Below are positions 37,847-45,756 of a stretch of DNA of 64,000 nucleotides, in pieces. A program made the position numbers and the translations under genes. The notes under the pieces were generated by a model. It was not told where the DNA came from and made no database searches. It worked only from the letters and a program-made list of their open reading frames with translations. The DNA comes from an uncultured delta proteobacterium (GTDB taxonomy: Bacteria; Desulfobacterota; Desulfobulbia; Desulfobulbales; Desulfocapsaceae). Where the stretch lies: the NCBI GenBank assembly GCA_903875445.1, contig CAIQWD010000089.1, forward strand, positions 123,418 through 187,417, given 5' to 3'. The stretch's first letter is position 1; every line of letters starts with the position of its first letter.

Positions 37847-38500
37847 TTATGCTGCCTCCTGTTCCAAATTCAATTGGTTGAAATCTCTAAACCAAGTCAA
37901 AAGTGCGGGATTCTTTTTACTGTTATATTTTTCAAACGCCGTCCAGCTTGATATTGCTGCGAGTGCGGTAACACCATCGGGCATGGTTACTGCCGGAGCA
38001 ACAGCGGAACAAGGCATCCCCAGTAAGTTTAACAAGCGAAAAAAGTGGTTGGAAACGACCATATAAACGATATCCATTTCATTATGTCTGCACCAATTAT
38101 AGAAGGCTTTTTCTAAAGCCATCATAATTGGAAACATGCCGAAGTTAGTGGATACTTTGCTTTTTCGCACGTCACTCGCAATACAGAACCTCGTTACCTC
38201 GATTGTGTTTGGAGTTTTTAAAATTTTGTAGTCACTCATTATCGCATTGAATTCTTGTTCTATCATAAATCGTTGGGTCGGTAAAAGGATTCGTAAACAT
38301 GCGATTAAGCGGTTGTCGGCAAAAAGTCCTATCATCGTACAATTACAGTCATACGCATCCATTTCCATACAGTCCTCATTCCTAGGCACCCATCCAAGTT
38401 CTTCTGCAAATACCTGATGCCGTAAATGGTACGCCTCATCTTTTTCTTCCTTTGTCATTAAAGTTTTCATACGTAATTCTTGATCGAGAAAACAATGCAT
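37847..38500 (-). CDS. LuxI-type acyl-homoserine-lactone synthase
   Basis: A 217-residue GNAT-fold autoinducer synthase. All ten residues conserved in LuxI proteins are present in register: R27, F31, W37, E46, D48, D51, R70, F84, E101 and R104. It would join S-adenosylmethionine with an acyl-ACP or acyl-CoA to give an AHL. A strong ribosome site (GGGGGAG) precedes the ATG. Its partner is the convergent luxR-type gene. The acyl chain cannot be predicted. A PEP-CTERM-type acyltransferase is an alternative, but the conserved set favours LuxI. Confidence 0.87.
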   Translation of the reverse strand: MHCFLDQELRMKTLMTKEEKDEAYHLRHQVFAEELGWVPRNEDCMEMDAYDCNCTMIGLFADNRLIACLRILLPTQRFMIEQEFNAIMSDYKILKTPNTIEVTRFCIASDVRKSKVSTNFGMFPIMMALEKAFYNWCRHNEMDIVYMVVSNHFFRLLNLLGMPCSAVAPAVTMPDGVTALAAISSWTAFEKYNSKKNPALLTWFRDFNQLNLEQEAA

Positions 38501-38563
38501 TATCTCCCCCTCCCTTATTCAAAAGAGCTGTTCGTGGCACCTCTGAAAAAAATAAAAAGGGCG

Positions 38564-38573
38564 TCTGATCAGA
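38564..38573. promoter_or_regulatory. Short palindrome upstream of the luxI-type gene (lux-box candidate)
   Basis: TCTGATCAGA is a perfect 10-bp palindrome 64 nt upstream of the luxI start. Its CTGATCAG core vaguely resembles half-sites of lux boxes, which are usually 18-20 bp. Weak evidence. Confidence 0.25.
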
Positions 38574-38622
38574 TTCTTGAAATGTTGGAATTAATGTTGA
38601 ATGAAAGGGGTGAGAATTACAT

Positions 38623-38639
38623 CCCCCCGAATGGGGGGG
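38623..38639. other. C6-GAAT-G7 hairpin
   Basis: Six C, the loop GAAT and seven G form a very stable small hairpin about 125 nt upstream of luxI and 80 nt before a decayed gene. There is no T-run on either side. It could be a transcript barrier or a mobile-repeat scar. Confidence 0.5.
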
Positions 38640-38716
38640 CGTGAGATGAAACATATTTATGGTTTTATAATAAACTTGAAGAAGAGTAACAAACTTCATC
38701 CGAGGGGAAATCGGTA

Positions 38717-39022
38717 ATGGTGCGGCCATTGGCCGATAGAATCTCGCAGATCCGCCTCGTCATCTGCTCTGTCGACTAGGTCAAGGAGATGGGCATGGAC
38801 TGGTAGGTGAATAACCCCGCCTTCTATTCCCGGGCCAAGGACCGGCAGGACCTGTCGGAGGCGATGGACAGGCTTGAAGAACGCCTCGCCCGGATCGAAA
38901 ACTCCCTGGCCGCCGGAGCGAAATATCCAAAGATGTTCCTCTTTGGCACCAGCCTTGTCCTTGGCCGCGCTGGCACTCAACTTGGTCGTTTAACCGGAAG
39001 ACTAATTTCCCGAGGTTGTGAC
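38717..39022 (+). pseudogene. Decayed gene with two in-frame TAG codons
   Basis: An ATG at 38717 follows a good ribosome site (GAGGGG). The frame is closed by TAG at 38777 and again at 38804, then runs on as coding-like sequence: SRAKDRQDLSEAMDRLEERLARIENSL, a coiled helix. The G+C content is higher than in the luxI region. I do not recognise the family. Translation beyond the first TAG is unlikely; it reads as a relic. Confidence 0.45.
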
Positions 39023-39023
39023 C

Positions 39024-40646
39024 ATGTCAAAAACGAATATCAAAAACCGGCTTGTCCTCACCAACACCGAACTGAATAGGGAAATTGCGCTACTGAAAGA
39101 AACGTTGCTGGAAAAGGAGAGGACCATAGAGGTGCTCCAAGGTTCCGAAAAGCAGTACCGACGGCTTTTTGAATCAGCCAAGGACGGTATCTTGATTCTC
39201 GATGCCGATTCGGGCATGGTGGTTGATGTCAATCCTTTCCTGATACAGTTACTCGGTTATTCTCATGAAGAATTTTGTGGGAAACATGTTTGGGAAATCA
39301 GTACATTCAAAGACATTGCCGCGTCCAAAAACGCTTTCAAGGCCCTACAGGATAACCAATACATCCGCTACGAGGATTTGCCGCTGAAAACCCGCTCCGG
39401 GCAGGTCGTCGCCGTTGAGTTTGTCAGCAATGTTTACCTGGTGGCCCATAGCAAAGTCATCCAGTGCACCATCCGTGACATCACCTCGCATCTTCGCCAG
39501 GCAGCCCAGCTTCAGCAGGCCCAGAAGATGGAAGCGGTGGGCGTGCTTGCCGGCGGCGTGGCTCACGATTACAACAATATGCTCAGCGTGATCCTGGTTT
39601 ATTCAGAATTGGCCCTCAACAAGATGAACCCGTCCGAGCCACTGTATAACGATCTCCAGGAAATTTTTAAGGCCGCAGAGCGTTCCAAGGACATAACCCG
39701 GCAATTGCTGACCTTTGCCCGCAAGCAGACAATTATTCCCGTTGTGCTTGACCTAAACCGGAATGTGGAGAGCATGCTGAAGATGCTCCGCCGACTCATC
39801 GGCGAGGACATCGATCTAGTCTGGCGACCCGAAATTGGTATGTATCCGATCAAGATGGACCCTGTTCAGGTTGACCAGATCCTGGCTAATTTATGCATCA
39901 ATTCTAGGGATGCCATTGCCGGTGTCGGCAAGGTTACGATTGAAACGGGAAGCGCCGTCTTTGACGAGACCTACTGCGCTGATCATGCCGGTTTTGTAGC
40001 AGGAAACTATGTGTTGCTGGCCGTCAGCGACGATGGCTGCGGCATGGATAAGGAGACTCTCGCCCTAATTTTTGAACCGTTTTTCACAAGCAAGGGGATA
40101 GGGCAGGGAACCGGTCTAGGGCTCTCTACAGTGTATGGCATTGTCAAACAGAATAATGGCTTCATCAACGTCTACAGCGAACCGGGAAAAGGAACGACCT
40201 TTAGAATCTACCTACCCCGGTACGCGGGACAAACCATCGATACCCCGCGGGAAAGGACTGCGGAAATCGCTTGTAGCCGCGGCGAGACAGTGATGGTGGT
40301 CGAGGACGAACCCGCGCTCCTGAAGATGAGCAAAAGGATACTGGAAGAATTAGGGTATCGGGTTCTTGCCGCAGACACTCCGGGCAAAGCCATAGAGTTG
40401 ACCGAGGAACACGCAAGCGAGATAAATTTGATTATCACCGATGTAGTCATGCCTGAGATGAACGGACGGGATCTGGTTGAACGGTTTCAATCACTTTACC
40501 CCAGCATAAAAATTCTGTTCATGTCCGGTTATACAGCCGACGTGATCGCCCACAGGGGAGTGCTGAGCGAGGGTGTGAACTTCATCCAGAAGCCATATTC
40601 GATAAAAGATCTGGCCGTCAAAGTTAGGAAGGCACTAGAGCATTAA
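39024..40646 (+). CDS. PAS hybrid histidine kinase with C-terminal receiver (paralogue)
   Basis: A 540-residue soluble kinase: short coil, one PAS domain (about 45-160: FESAKDGILILDADSGMVVDVNPF), HisKA with H181 ([13 protein letters not shown]), HATPase ([23 protein letters not shown]) and a receiver with D473 (TDVVMPEMNGRD). From HisKA onward it closely matches the kinase at 28300-30891, so the two are recent paralogues with different sensors. The ATG has GAGG nine bases upstream. The REC-HDOD gene follows after 12 nt, probably in the same operon. Confidence 0.93.
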   Translation: MSKTNIKNRLVLTNTELNREIALLKETLLEKERTIEVLQGSEKQYRRLFESAKDGILILDADSGMVVDVNPFLIQLLGYSHEEFCGKHVWEISTFKDIAASKNAFKALQDNQYIRYEDLPLKTRSGQVVAVEFVSNVYLVAHSKVIQCTIRDITSHLRQAAQLQQAQKMEAVGVLAGGVAHDYNNMLSVILVYSELALNKMNPSEPLYNDLQEIFKAAERSKDITRQLLTFARKQTIIPVVLDLNRNVESMLKMLRRLIGEDIDLVWRPEIGMYPIKMDPVQVDQILANLCINSRDAIAGVGKVTIETGSAVFDETYCADHAGFVAGNYVLLAVSDDGCGMDKETLALIFEPFFTSKGIGQGTGLGLSTVYGIVKQNNGFINVYSEPGKGTTFRIYLPRYAGQTIDTPRERTAEIACSRGETVMVVEDEPALLKMSKRILEELGYRVLAADTPGKAIELTEEHASEINLIITDVVMPEMNGRDLVERFQSLYPSIKILFMSGYTADVIAHRGVLSEGVNFIQKPYSIKDLAVKVRKALEH

Positions 40647-40658
40647 GAGGACAAGGTG

Positions 40659-41879
40659 ATGGATAAACGAAGGATTTTGTTTGTCGATGATGAACCCAAT
40701 ATCCTCGATGGACTCCAACGGATGCTTCGATCCATGCGCCAGGAATTTGAGCTATGCTTTGCCGAGAATGCCAAGGAAGCCTTAAAACTGATGAGTGAAA
40801 ACGAATTTGATGTGGTGGTCTCGGACATGCGTATGCCAGGGATGGACGGCGCAGAACTGTTAGCCGAAATCCAGGAAAGATACCCGCATTCTATTCGAAT
40901 CATGCTTACCGGACAGTCTGATGATGCATCGACCTTGCGGACGATCGGGGTTGTCCATCAATTCCTGGCCAAACCATGTAATCCCGAGATATTGAAAAAC
41001 ATCCTTCTCAGGGCCAGCGCGTTGCATAAGCTGATGATCGACGGTAGGCTCAAGGATATCATCTCAAGTATCGATACGCTTCCAAGTCTTCCTAGCGTTT
41101 ATGCAAAATTACAGAAAAAAATTCGGGATCCCAAAGCAACTCTTGATGATATCGGAGAGATAATCAGTGAGGACATCGCCATGACTGCAAAAATTCTGCA
41201 GCTTGTGAATTCCGCGTTTTTTGGCCTCTATCAGAAGGTCGAAAGCCCGGCCAGGGCGGTGAAACTCCTCGGTCTTGAAACCATTAAAACCTTGGTCCTC
41301 GGTTCCCAGATTTTTTCTGAAATCAAGATCTCAGGGCGTCTCTTTTCAGCTGAATTTCTTTGGAACCATAGTATGACCGTTGGAACGCTCGCGAAAAAGA
41401 TTGCCGAGAGTGAAACCGACGACAGAGATATCATCGGCAACAGCTATATCGCCGGAGTCCTCCATGATATAGGAAAACTGATTCTGGTCTCCAAGATTGA
41501 GTCACATTACAGTGAGGCTTTGGTCCTCGCCCGACAAGAACATATTACACTCCGCCAAGCGGAAAAAATGGTATTTAAGGCAACCCACTGTGATATGGGG
41601 GCCTATCTGACTGGGCTATGGGGGTTTAATAGTGACATTGTCGAGGCAATAGGATTTCACCATCAGTTAGGAGAATACCCAGCTGGAATCTTTAATCCGG
41701 CCCTGGCCGTTCATATCGCCAATGTGATGTATTACAGATTCAATCAAGATAAGATTATCGGTGCTATGCCCGAATTCAATGAAGAATATCTCCATAAAAT
41801 CGGCCTGAGCGAAAACTTGCAGAAATGGCAAAATCTCTGTTTTGAGTATATGAAATTACAGGAGAGCGGAAAAGTTTAA
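40659..41879 (+). CDS. Response regulator with HDOD output domain
   Basis: A 406-residue protein: receiver (about 1-120: FVDDEPNILDGL, phospho-Asp in VVVSDMRMPGMDG, Lys in FLAKPC) and an HDOD domain (about 135-335: LPSLPSVYAKLQ, ISEDIAMTAKILQLVNSAFFG, HDIGK in the HD-related part). HDOD regulators relay two-component signals to motility, c-di-GMP or chemotaxis pathways. It is placed directly after the hybrid kinase, a likely phosphodonor. Confidence 0.92.
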   Translation: MDKRRILFVDDEPNILDGLQRMLRSMRQEFELCFAENAKEALKLMSENEFDVVVSDMRMPGMDGAELLAEIQERYPHSIRIMLTGQSDDASTLRTIGVVHQFLAKPCNPEILKNILLRASALHKLMIDGRLKDIISSIDTLPSLPSVYAKLQKKIRDPKATLDDIGEIISEDIAMTAKILQLVNSAFFGLYQKVESPARAVKLLGLETIKTLVLGSQIFSEIKISGRLFSAEFLWNHSMTVGTLAKKIAESETDDRDIIGNSYIAGVLHDIGKLILVSKIESHYSEALVLARQEHITLRQAEKMVFKATHCDMGAYLTGLWGFNSDIVEAIGFHHQLGEYPAGIFNPALAVHIANVMYYRFNQDKIIGAMPEFNEEYLHKIGLSENLQKWQNLCFEYMKLQESGKV

Positions 41880-41954
41880 AATCCTGCTTGTGGATAAATG
41901 ATCTATAAAAATCTATAATTTATTCATCTGTGTTGTTTGCAAAAGAAGGCAACT

Positions 41955-42644
41955 ATGAAGGTTAAGGCGGATATAGAAAAAAACAGACTTTACCTTAATA
42001 TTTCTGGAAATATTTCAAAAGCTGAATTGAATAGGCTTTATACCGATGTACGATTTTGTGTTGCTGATTTGCAACCAGGCTTTGGTGTCATCTCTGATCT
42101 TTCCGAATGCAGTCTTGCTCATCTGAGCGGTGTTTCGGTCTATAAAAAAATAATGAATTATGTTATTATAAACGGAGTCGGAGAGGTCGTTCGAGTAATA
42201 AATGGAGATAGTTTGCTGTTTAAGCAAGTTATGAATTTATCATCAATAATATGCGGATATATCCCCATATATGTATCCACTCTTGAAGAAGCAGAAGAAA
42301 GACTCAATGATTCCAACAGAAGGAATGGACTCCGCTTTCATTATAAGAACTTACAGCCGATCGAATATGTTGTAAATGGCACAAAGGGAAAAGGTTGCAT
42401 CCTGAATATTTCAACAAGTGGTTGTTTGGTAGGTTCACCCACGATTTCTCCTTTGATAGATGAAGAAATTCTCATGGTGATTCAATTTGATATTCAGGAT
42501 ACCTTTCAAAATGAATTTACGATCAAGGGCCGAGTCCTCAGAAAAGAGGGTGATAGATTTGGTATCAAATATGAAGACTTTGACGATGCGCGAAGAAAGC
42601 AATTATGGGATTGTCTTCTTCGCCAATTTGAATATGAACTCTGA
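41955..42644 (+). CDS. PilZ-like c-di-GMP receptor protein
   Basis: A 229-residue protein with an N-terminal alpha/beta domain resembling a STAS-like fold (MKVKADIEKNRLYLNISGNISKAEL) and a C-terminal PilZ-like domain. The PilZ NxSxxG motif is present (NISTSGCL). The usual RxxxR reads RFHYK, so c-di-GMP binding is plausible but not certain. ATG at 41955 follows GAAGG. It lies among GGDEF proteins, which fits a receptor role. A+T-rich. Confidence 0.75.
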   Translation: MKVKADIEKNRLYLNISGNISKAELNRLYTDVRFCVADLQPGFGVISDLSECSLAHLSGVSVYKKIMNYVIINGVGEVVRVINGDSLLFKQVMNLSSIICGYIPIYVSTLEEAEERLNDSNRRNGLRFHYKNLQPIEYVVNGTKGKGCILNISTSGCLVGSPTISPLIDEEILMVIQFDIQDTFQNEFTIKGRVLRKEGDRFGIKYEDFDDARRKQLWDCLLRQFEYEL

Positions 42645-42729
42645 TATGGCTATACAACTTTTTAGGAGAGTGTAAGGCAGTAAACCAGGTGGTTGAAGGA
42701 GGACTACGGGACCGTCCCCGATTCTTAAT

Positions 42730-43399
42730 ATGACAAGACCGATTGTTTTCTTTATTGATGATGATCCCAACATCCTTCAAGCTATTGTCCGGATCACCAG
42801 GCGTGAACAATACCAGGTTGCAACATTCGATGATCCGTTAAAAGCTTTGGCAGAACTGGCTACAAGAGAGATTGCCGTTGTTGTCGCAGATCAGCGGATG
42901 CCGGGAATGACCGGTACAGAATTTCTGGAAAAGGTTAGAATTCAATGTCCTGATACTATCAGAATGATTTTATCTGGTGATGCTGAAATCGACTCAATAT
43001 TATCAGCAATCAACCAAGGTAAAATATTTCATTTTATCACGAAGCCATGTGGGGATGATGACTTAAAATCAGCAATCAACGAGGCTATTAAACCAGAATA
43101 TTTCCTTCCCTTGGCCTATTGCAGAAATCGTTTATCAACACCATGAAAGAATGAATGGCAAAGGCTACCCATTGGGATTGTCGGGCGAAGACATTCTTTT
43201 AAAGGCACGCATTATAGCCGTGGCCGATGTTGTGGAAGCCATGTCTTCCCACCGCCCATATCGGCCAGCACCTGGCATTGCCTTAGCACTCGAGGAAATT
43301 TCTAAGAACAAGGATATCCTTTATGATGCCAACGTCGTAAAAGCATGCCTGAAACTTTTTTCAGAAAATAAAATTACCCTTAAAGGGTGGATGGGATAA
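42730..43399 (+). pseudogene. Decayed REC-HD-GYP (RpfG-type) gene
   Basis: A receiver domain (FFIDDDPNILQAI, phospho-Asp in VVVADQRMPGMTG, FITKPC) runs to 43146 in one frame. The remaining frame (about 43105-43399) encodes the end of an HD-GYP phosphodiesterase: FPWPIAEIVYQHHERMNGKGYP and ARIIAVADVVEAMSSHRPYR. The HD half with its HD dyad is missing and the join is out of frame. So an internal deletion with frame change has destroyed a c-di-GMP phosphodiesterase regulator. The receiver alone might still be made. Confidence 0.85.
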
Positions 43400-43485
43400 G
43401 GAGAGCATGCTCTCCTGGAAGAAAAAACAAACGGCTGAGTTGAAGACAGATCTAAATTCTTACACCCCAACAAGGAGTAGCGACC

Positions 43486-43701
43486 ATGTCCAAAGTTAAA
43501 TCCAAAGGCTCTGCTGCAAAAAAAGTCAAAGCTGAAGTCATTGCAAACGAGGAGAAAACGTACATTACCCCCGAACAGCGTTATCAAATGATCGCAGAGG
43601 CAGCCTATTTTCGTGCGGAAAAGCGAGATCTTATTGGAGGCGATGTGGCACATGACTGGCTGGAAGCCGAAGTAGAAATCGACCGCATCCTTCAAAGATG
43701 A
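43486..43701 (+). CDS. DUF2934-like small protein
   Basis: A 71-residue protein with a Lys-rich N-terminus and the DUF2934 pattern: ITPEQRYQMIAEAAYFRAEKR, then DWLEAEVEIDR. A good AGGAG site precedes the ATG. Function unknown in the family; it is not part of an evident operon. Confidence 0.8.
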   Translation: MSKVKSKGSAAKKVKAEVIANEEKTYITPEQRYQMIAEAAYFRAEKRDLIGGDVAHDWLEAEVEIDRILQR

Positions 43702-43831
43702 ACCCATCGATAAATTGTTTTTCCCCTTGCACGAATGTTGGCGCCACGTTGAGGTGAAACGATTCGGGTGGGGGGTGATGAAAAACTCAAAGTCGCCGCT
43801 TAACCTCACCCGGTTTTGCATGCTTTCCTTT

Positions 43832-44977
43832 TCAGGGCTCTGGTTTTTGCCGGGTTCTGACGCAGTTCCTACCATCATTTTTCGCCATGTATACCGCATC
43901 ATCAGCAGCTTTCAAAAGATCGTCTATCGAACTCATATCATTGCCGTTTGCCACCACTCCAACACTTATACTGCCGGGCCAGACACCTTCAGCGGCCGGG
44001 ATCCTGAGCCCGGCTATATTCTCCTTAGTCTGTTCAGCAATATACAGAGCACCTTCCAGCGGAGTGTTCGGACATATTATGAGGAATTCATCACCGCCCA
44101 TTCTGCAGACGATGTCATCGCTGCGTACCGAATGCTGTAGCTCGCGAGCCAGCCTCTTTAACACAATATCTCCGGCATCGTGGCCATAGGTGTCGTTGAT
44201 GGTTTTAAAACCATCGGCATCAATTATCATACAGGCGAGGTGGCCGCGAGACTGTCTGGTCTCCTTCCACAGGTGATGCAGTTGCAGCAGCGCGTGGCGC
44301 CTGTTGGGCAGTTCTGTCAGGACATCAGTCAAAGCCAGAACCTCCAGGTCGGCGTTGGCTTTGACCAATTCGCGGGTACGCTCTTCGACAATAGCCTCAA
44401 GGTTTTGATTAAGGAGTGACAGCTCTTTGTTGCGTCTCGATACCTGCTGAAAAAGCCCATTCAAGGCCGCCAGCAAAGGTTCTGTCGATTCGCTGACTTT
44501 CTTTTCCTCGGCCAAGTAGGCCTCAGCCGGAGAGGCACCATTGTCAATGGCAGCAATCTGCCTGGCCATATTCTTATCACGGCCAAGGATATGATAGGCC
44601 AGCCAGTGGATCAGAAATTCAAGGAGCGATTTTCCCTCGCCGGAATCCTCCTCCATAGGCTTCTGGACCATGCAGCTCACATCAGCTATAAAACCTTTAT
44701 GTTCGCTAAGATGCTGATAGCAGTGCCTCTTGTCCAGGCCGTAGCGGACCATCAGACCTTTCTCTTCTTCAAAGTGGTACTGAGCGTAATTGACAAGCTC
44801 CTGAAGGAGGTTTTCGACATGGCCGTTGGCCATATCATTTTCAGCGAGTTGGGTCCCGAGGGTGTTGATCAGTTCTACAAGTTTACGATGTTGATCGTCA
44901 ACCTCTTGTATCCCCGTTTCAAAGTTCGTTCCCCATGTAAATGATTCCATTAGTCGGTTTTTGATATAGTCTGACAT
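43832..44977 (-). CDS. Hemerythrin-GGDEF oxygen-linked diguanylate cyclase
   Basis: A 381-residue cytoplasmic protein. The N-terminal bacteriohemerythrin domain (about 8-140) has the full ligand set for a di-iron site: DDQHRKL, YHFEEEKGLM, HLSEHKGF and HWLAYHILGRD. After a coiled coil a GGDEF domain follows (TDVLTELPNRR, GGDEF intact, I-site RSDD). Oxygen or redox change at the di-iron site probably tunes c-di-GMP synthesis. I start at the ATG at 44977 with GAGG upstream. The gene is monocistronic. Confidence 0.94.
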   Translation of the reverse strand: MSDYIKNRLMESFTWGTNFETGIQEVDDQHRKLVELINTLGTQLAENDMANGHVENLLQELVNYAQYHFEEEKGLMVRYGLDKRHCYQHLSEHKGFIADVSCMVQKPMEEDSGEGKSLLEFLIHWLAYHILGRDKNMARQIAAIDNGASPAEAYLAEEKKVSESTEPLLAALNGLFQQVSRRNKELSLLNQNLEAIVEERTRELVKANADLEVLALTDVLTELPNRRHALLQLHHLWKETRQSRGHLACMIIDADGFKTINDTYGHDAGDIVLKRLARELQHSVRSDDIVCRMGGDEFLIICPNTPLEGALYIAEQTKENIAGLRIPAAEGVWPGSISVGVVANGNDMSSIDDLLKAADDAVYMAKNDGRNCVRTRQKPEP

Positions 44978-45154
44978 AGTCACAACCTCAATGAATCTAT
45001 CTCTCGGCTAATCGTCGCGTTGGACTGCACGAACATTGGGAGTTCGTTGCTGTGTTTTGGTTTCGTCCAGTACATTATTATACTGATAGGAATTTCCAAA
45101 TAACAGAAAAATATTACCCGGCTCATTCTTGTCCGCACTTCCCCACGGCTACAG

Positions 45155-45206
45155 TTGACACAGACAACGAAACAGTATACGTATTATCATTCTCTATACG
45201 TATTAT
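45155..45206 (+). promoter_or_regulatory. Promoter with two direct repeats, possible autoregulatory operator
   Basis: TTGACA at 45155-45160 precedes a 12-nt sequence TATACGTATTAT that occurs twice, at 45176-45187 and 45195-45206, 19 bp centre to centre. The first copy overlaps the probable -10. The next gene encodes a ribbon-helix-helix-like protein, a class that often binds such direct repeats over its own promoter. Confidence 0.5.
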
Positions 45207-45223
45207 TCTGCAAGGAGTCAGTT

Positions 45224-45697
45224 ATGGCCAAAAAGGTGACGATCAGCATCCCCGACATGCTGCATGAACAACTGGAAAAATGGCGGGAATCATTCAACCT
45301 TTCAAAAATGTTCCAGGATGCGGTAAGTGAAGCGATCCAGAGAAAAGAAGATTTTCAAAAACGCATTCGCGAGGACCTCGATCTCGGCCAAATTATCGAA
45401 CGATTGCGGCGGGAAAAGATGCAGTCCGAGGGCAATTATCTGGAAACCGGCAAAAACGACGGCATCTTGTGGGCAAAAACCGCCCATTATGACCATCTCA
45501 AATACGCCCTGCATTGGACCGATCTTCAGAACGCCACCAAGGATGAAATTCTCGGCCATTATTTTAGCGAAATCTTTAGTTCAAAGCACCTTCGGGAATG
45601 CAATACGTATTGCCGTTCCGAATACCTCCTCAATTATCTCCAGGGATGGAAGCAGGGAATTGAATATTTCTGGGTAGAGATCAAGGAAAAGCTGTAG
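45224..45697 (+). CDS. Ribbon-helix-helix-like protein of unknown function
   Basis: A 157-residue protein starting at the ATG with AGGAG seven bases upstream. The N-terminus (KKVTISIPDMLHEQLEKWRESFNLSKMFQDAVSEAI) looks like a CopG/Arc ribbon-helix-helix. The rest (about 45-157) is a helical domain with several aromatic residues (WAKTAHYDHLKYALHW) that I do not recognise. It lies 59 nt before the activase gene and could regulate it (inference). Confidence 0.6.
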   Translation: MAKKVTISIPDMLHEQLEKWRESFNLSKMFQDAVSEAIQRKEDFQKRIREDLDLGQIIERLRREKMQSEGNYLETGKNDGILWAKTAHYDHLKYALHWTDLQNATKDEILGHYFSEIFSSKHLRECNTYCRSEYLLNYLQGWKQGIEYFWVEIKEKL

Positions 45698-45756
45698 CGG
45701 CTTCCCATCGCCATCGATTACTGGGCTCATATGAGCAGGAAGAAAGGAAAGAGAAA

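Noticed and set aside
38696..38980. 94-residue minus-strand frame opposite the decayed gene
   Set aside because: No ribosome site, no family; better explained as the complement of the plus-strand relic.
42680..42725. GGGACCGTCCCC-type motif before the REC/HD-GYP remnant, seen as a REP or IS scar
   Set aside because: Only one short copy was noticed and no transposase is nearby; too little to call a mobile element.
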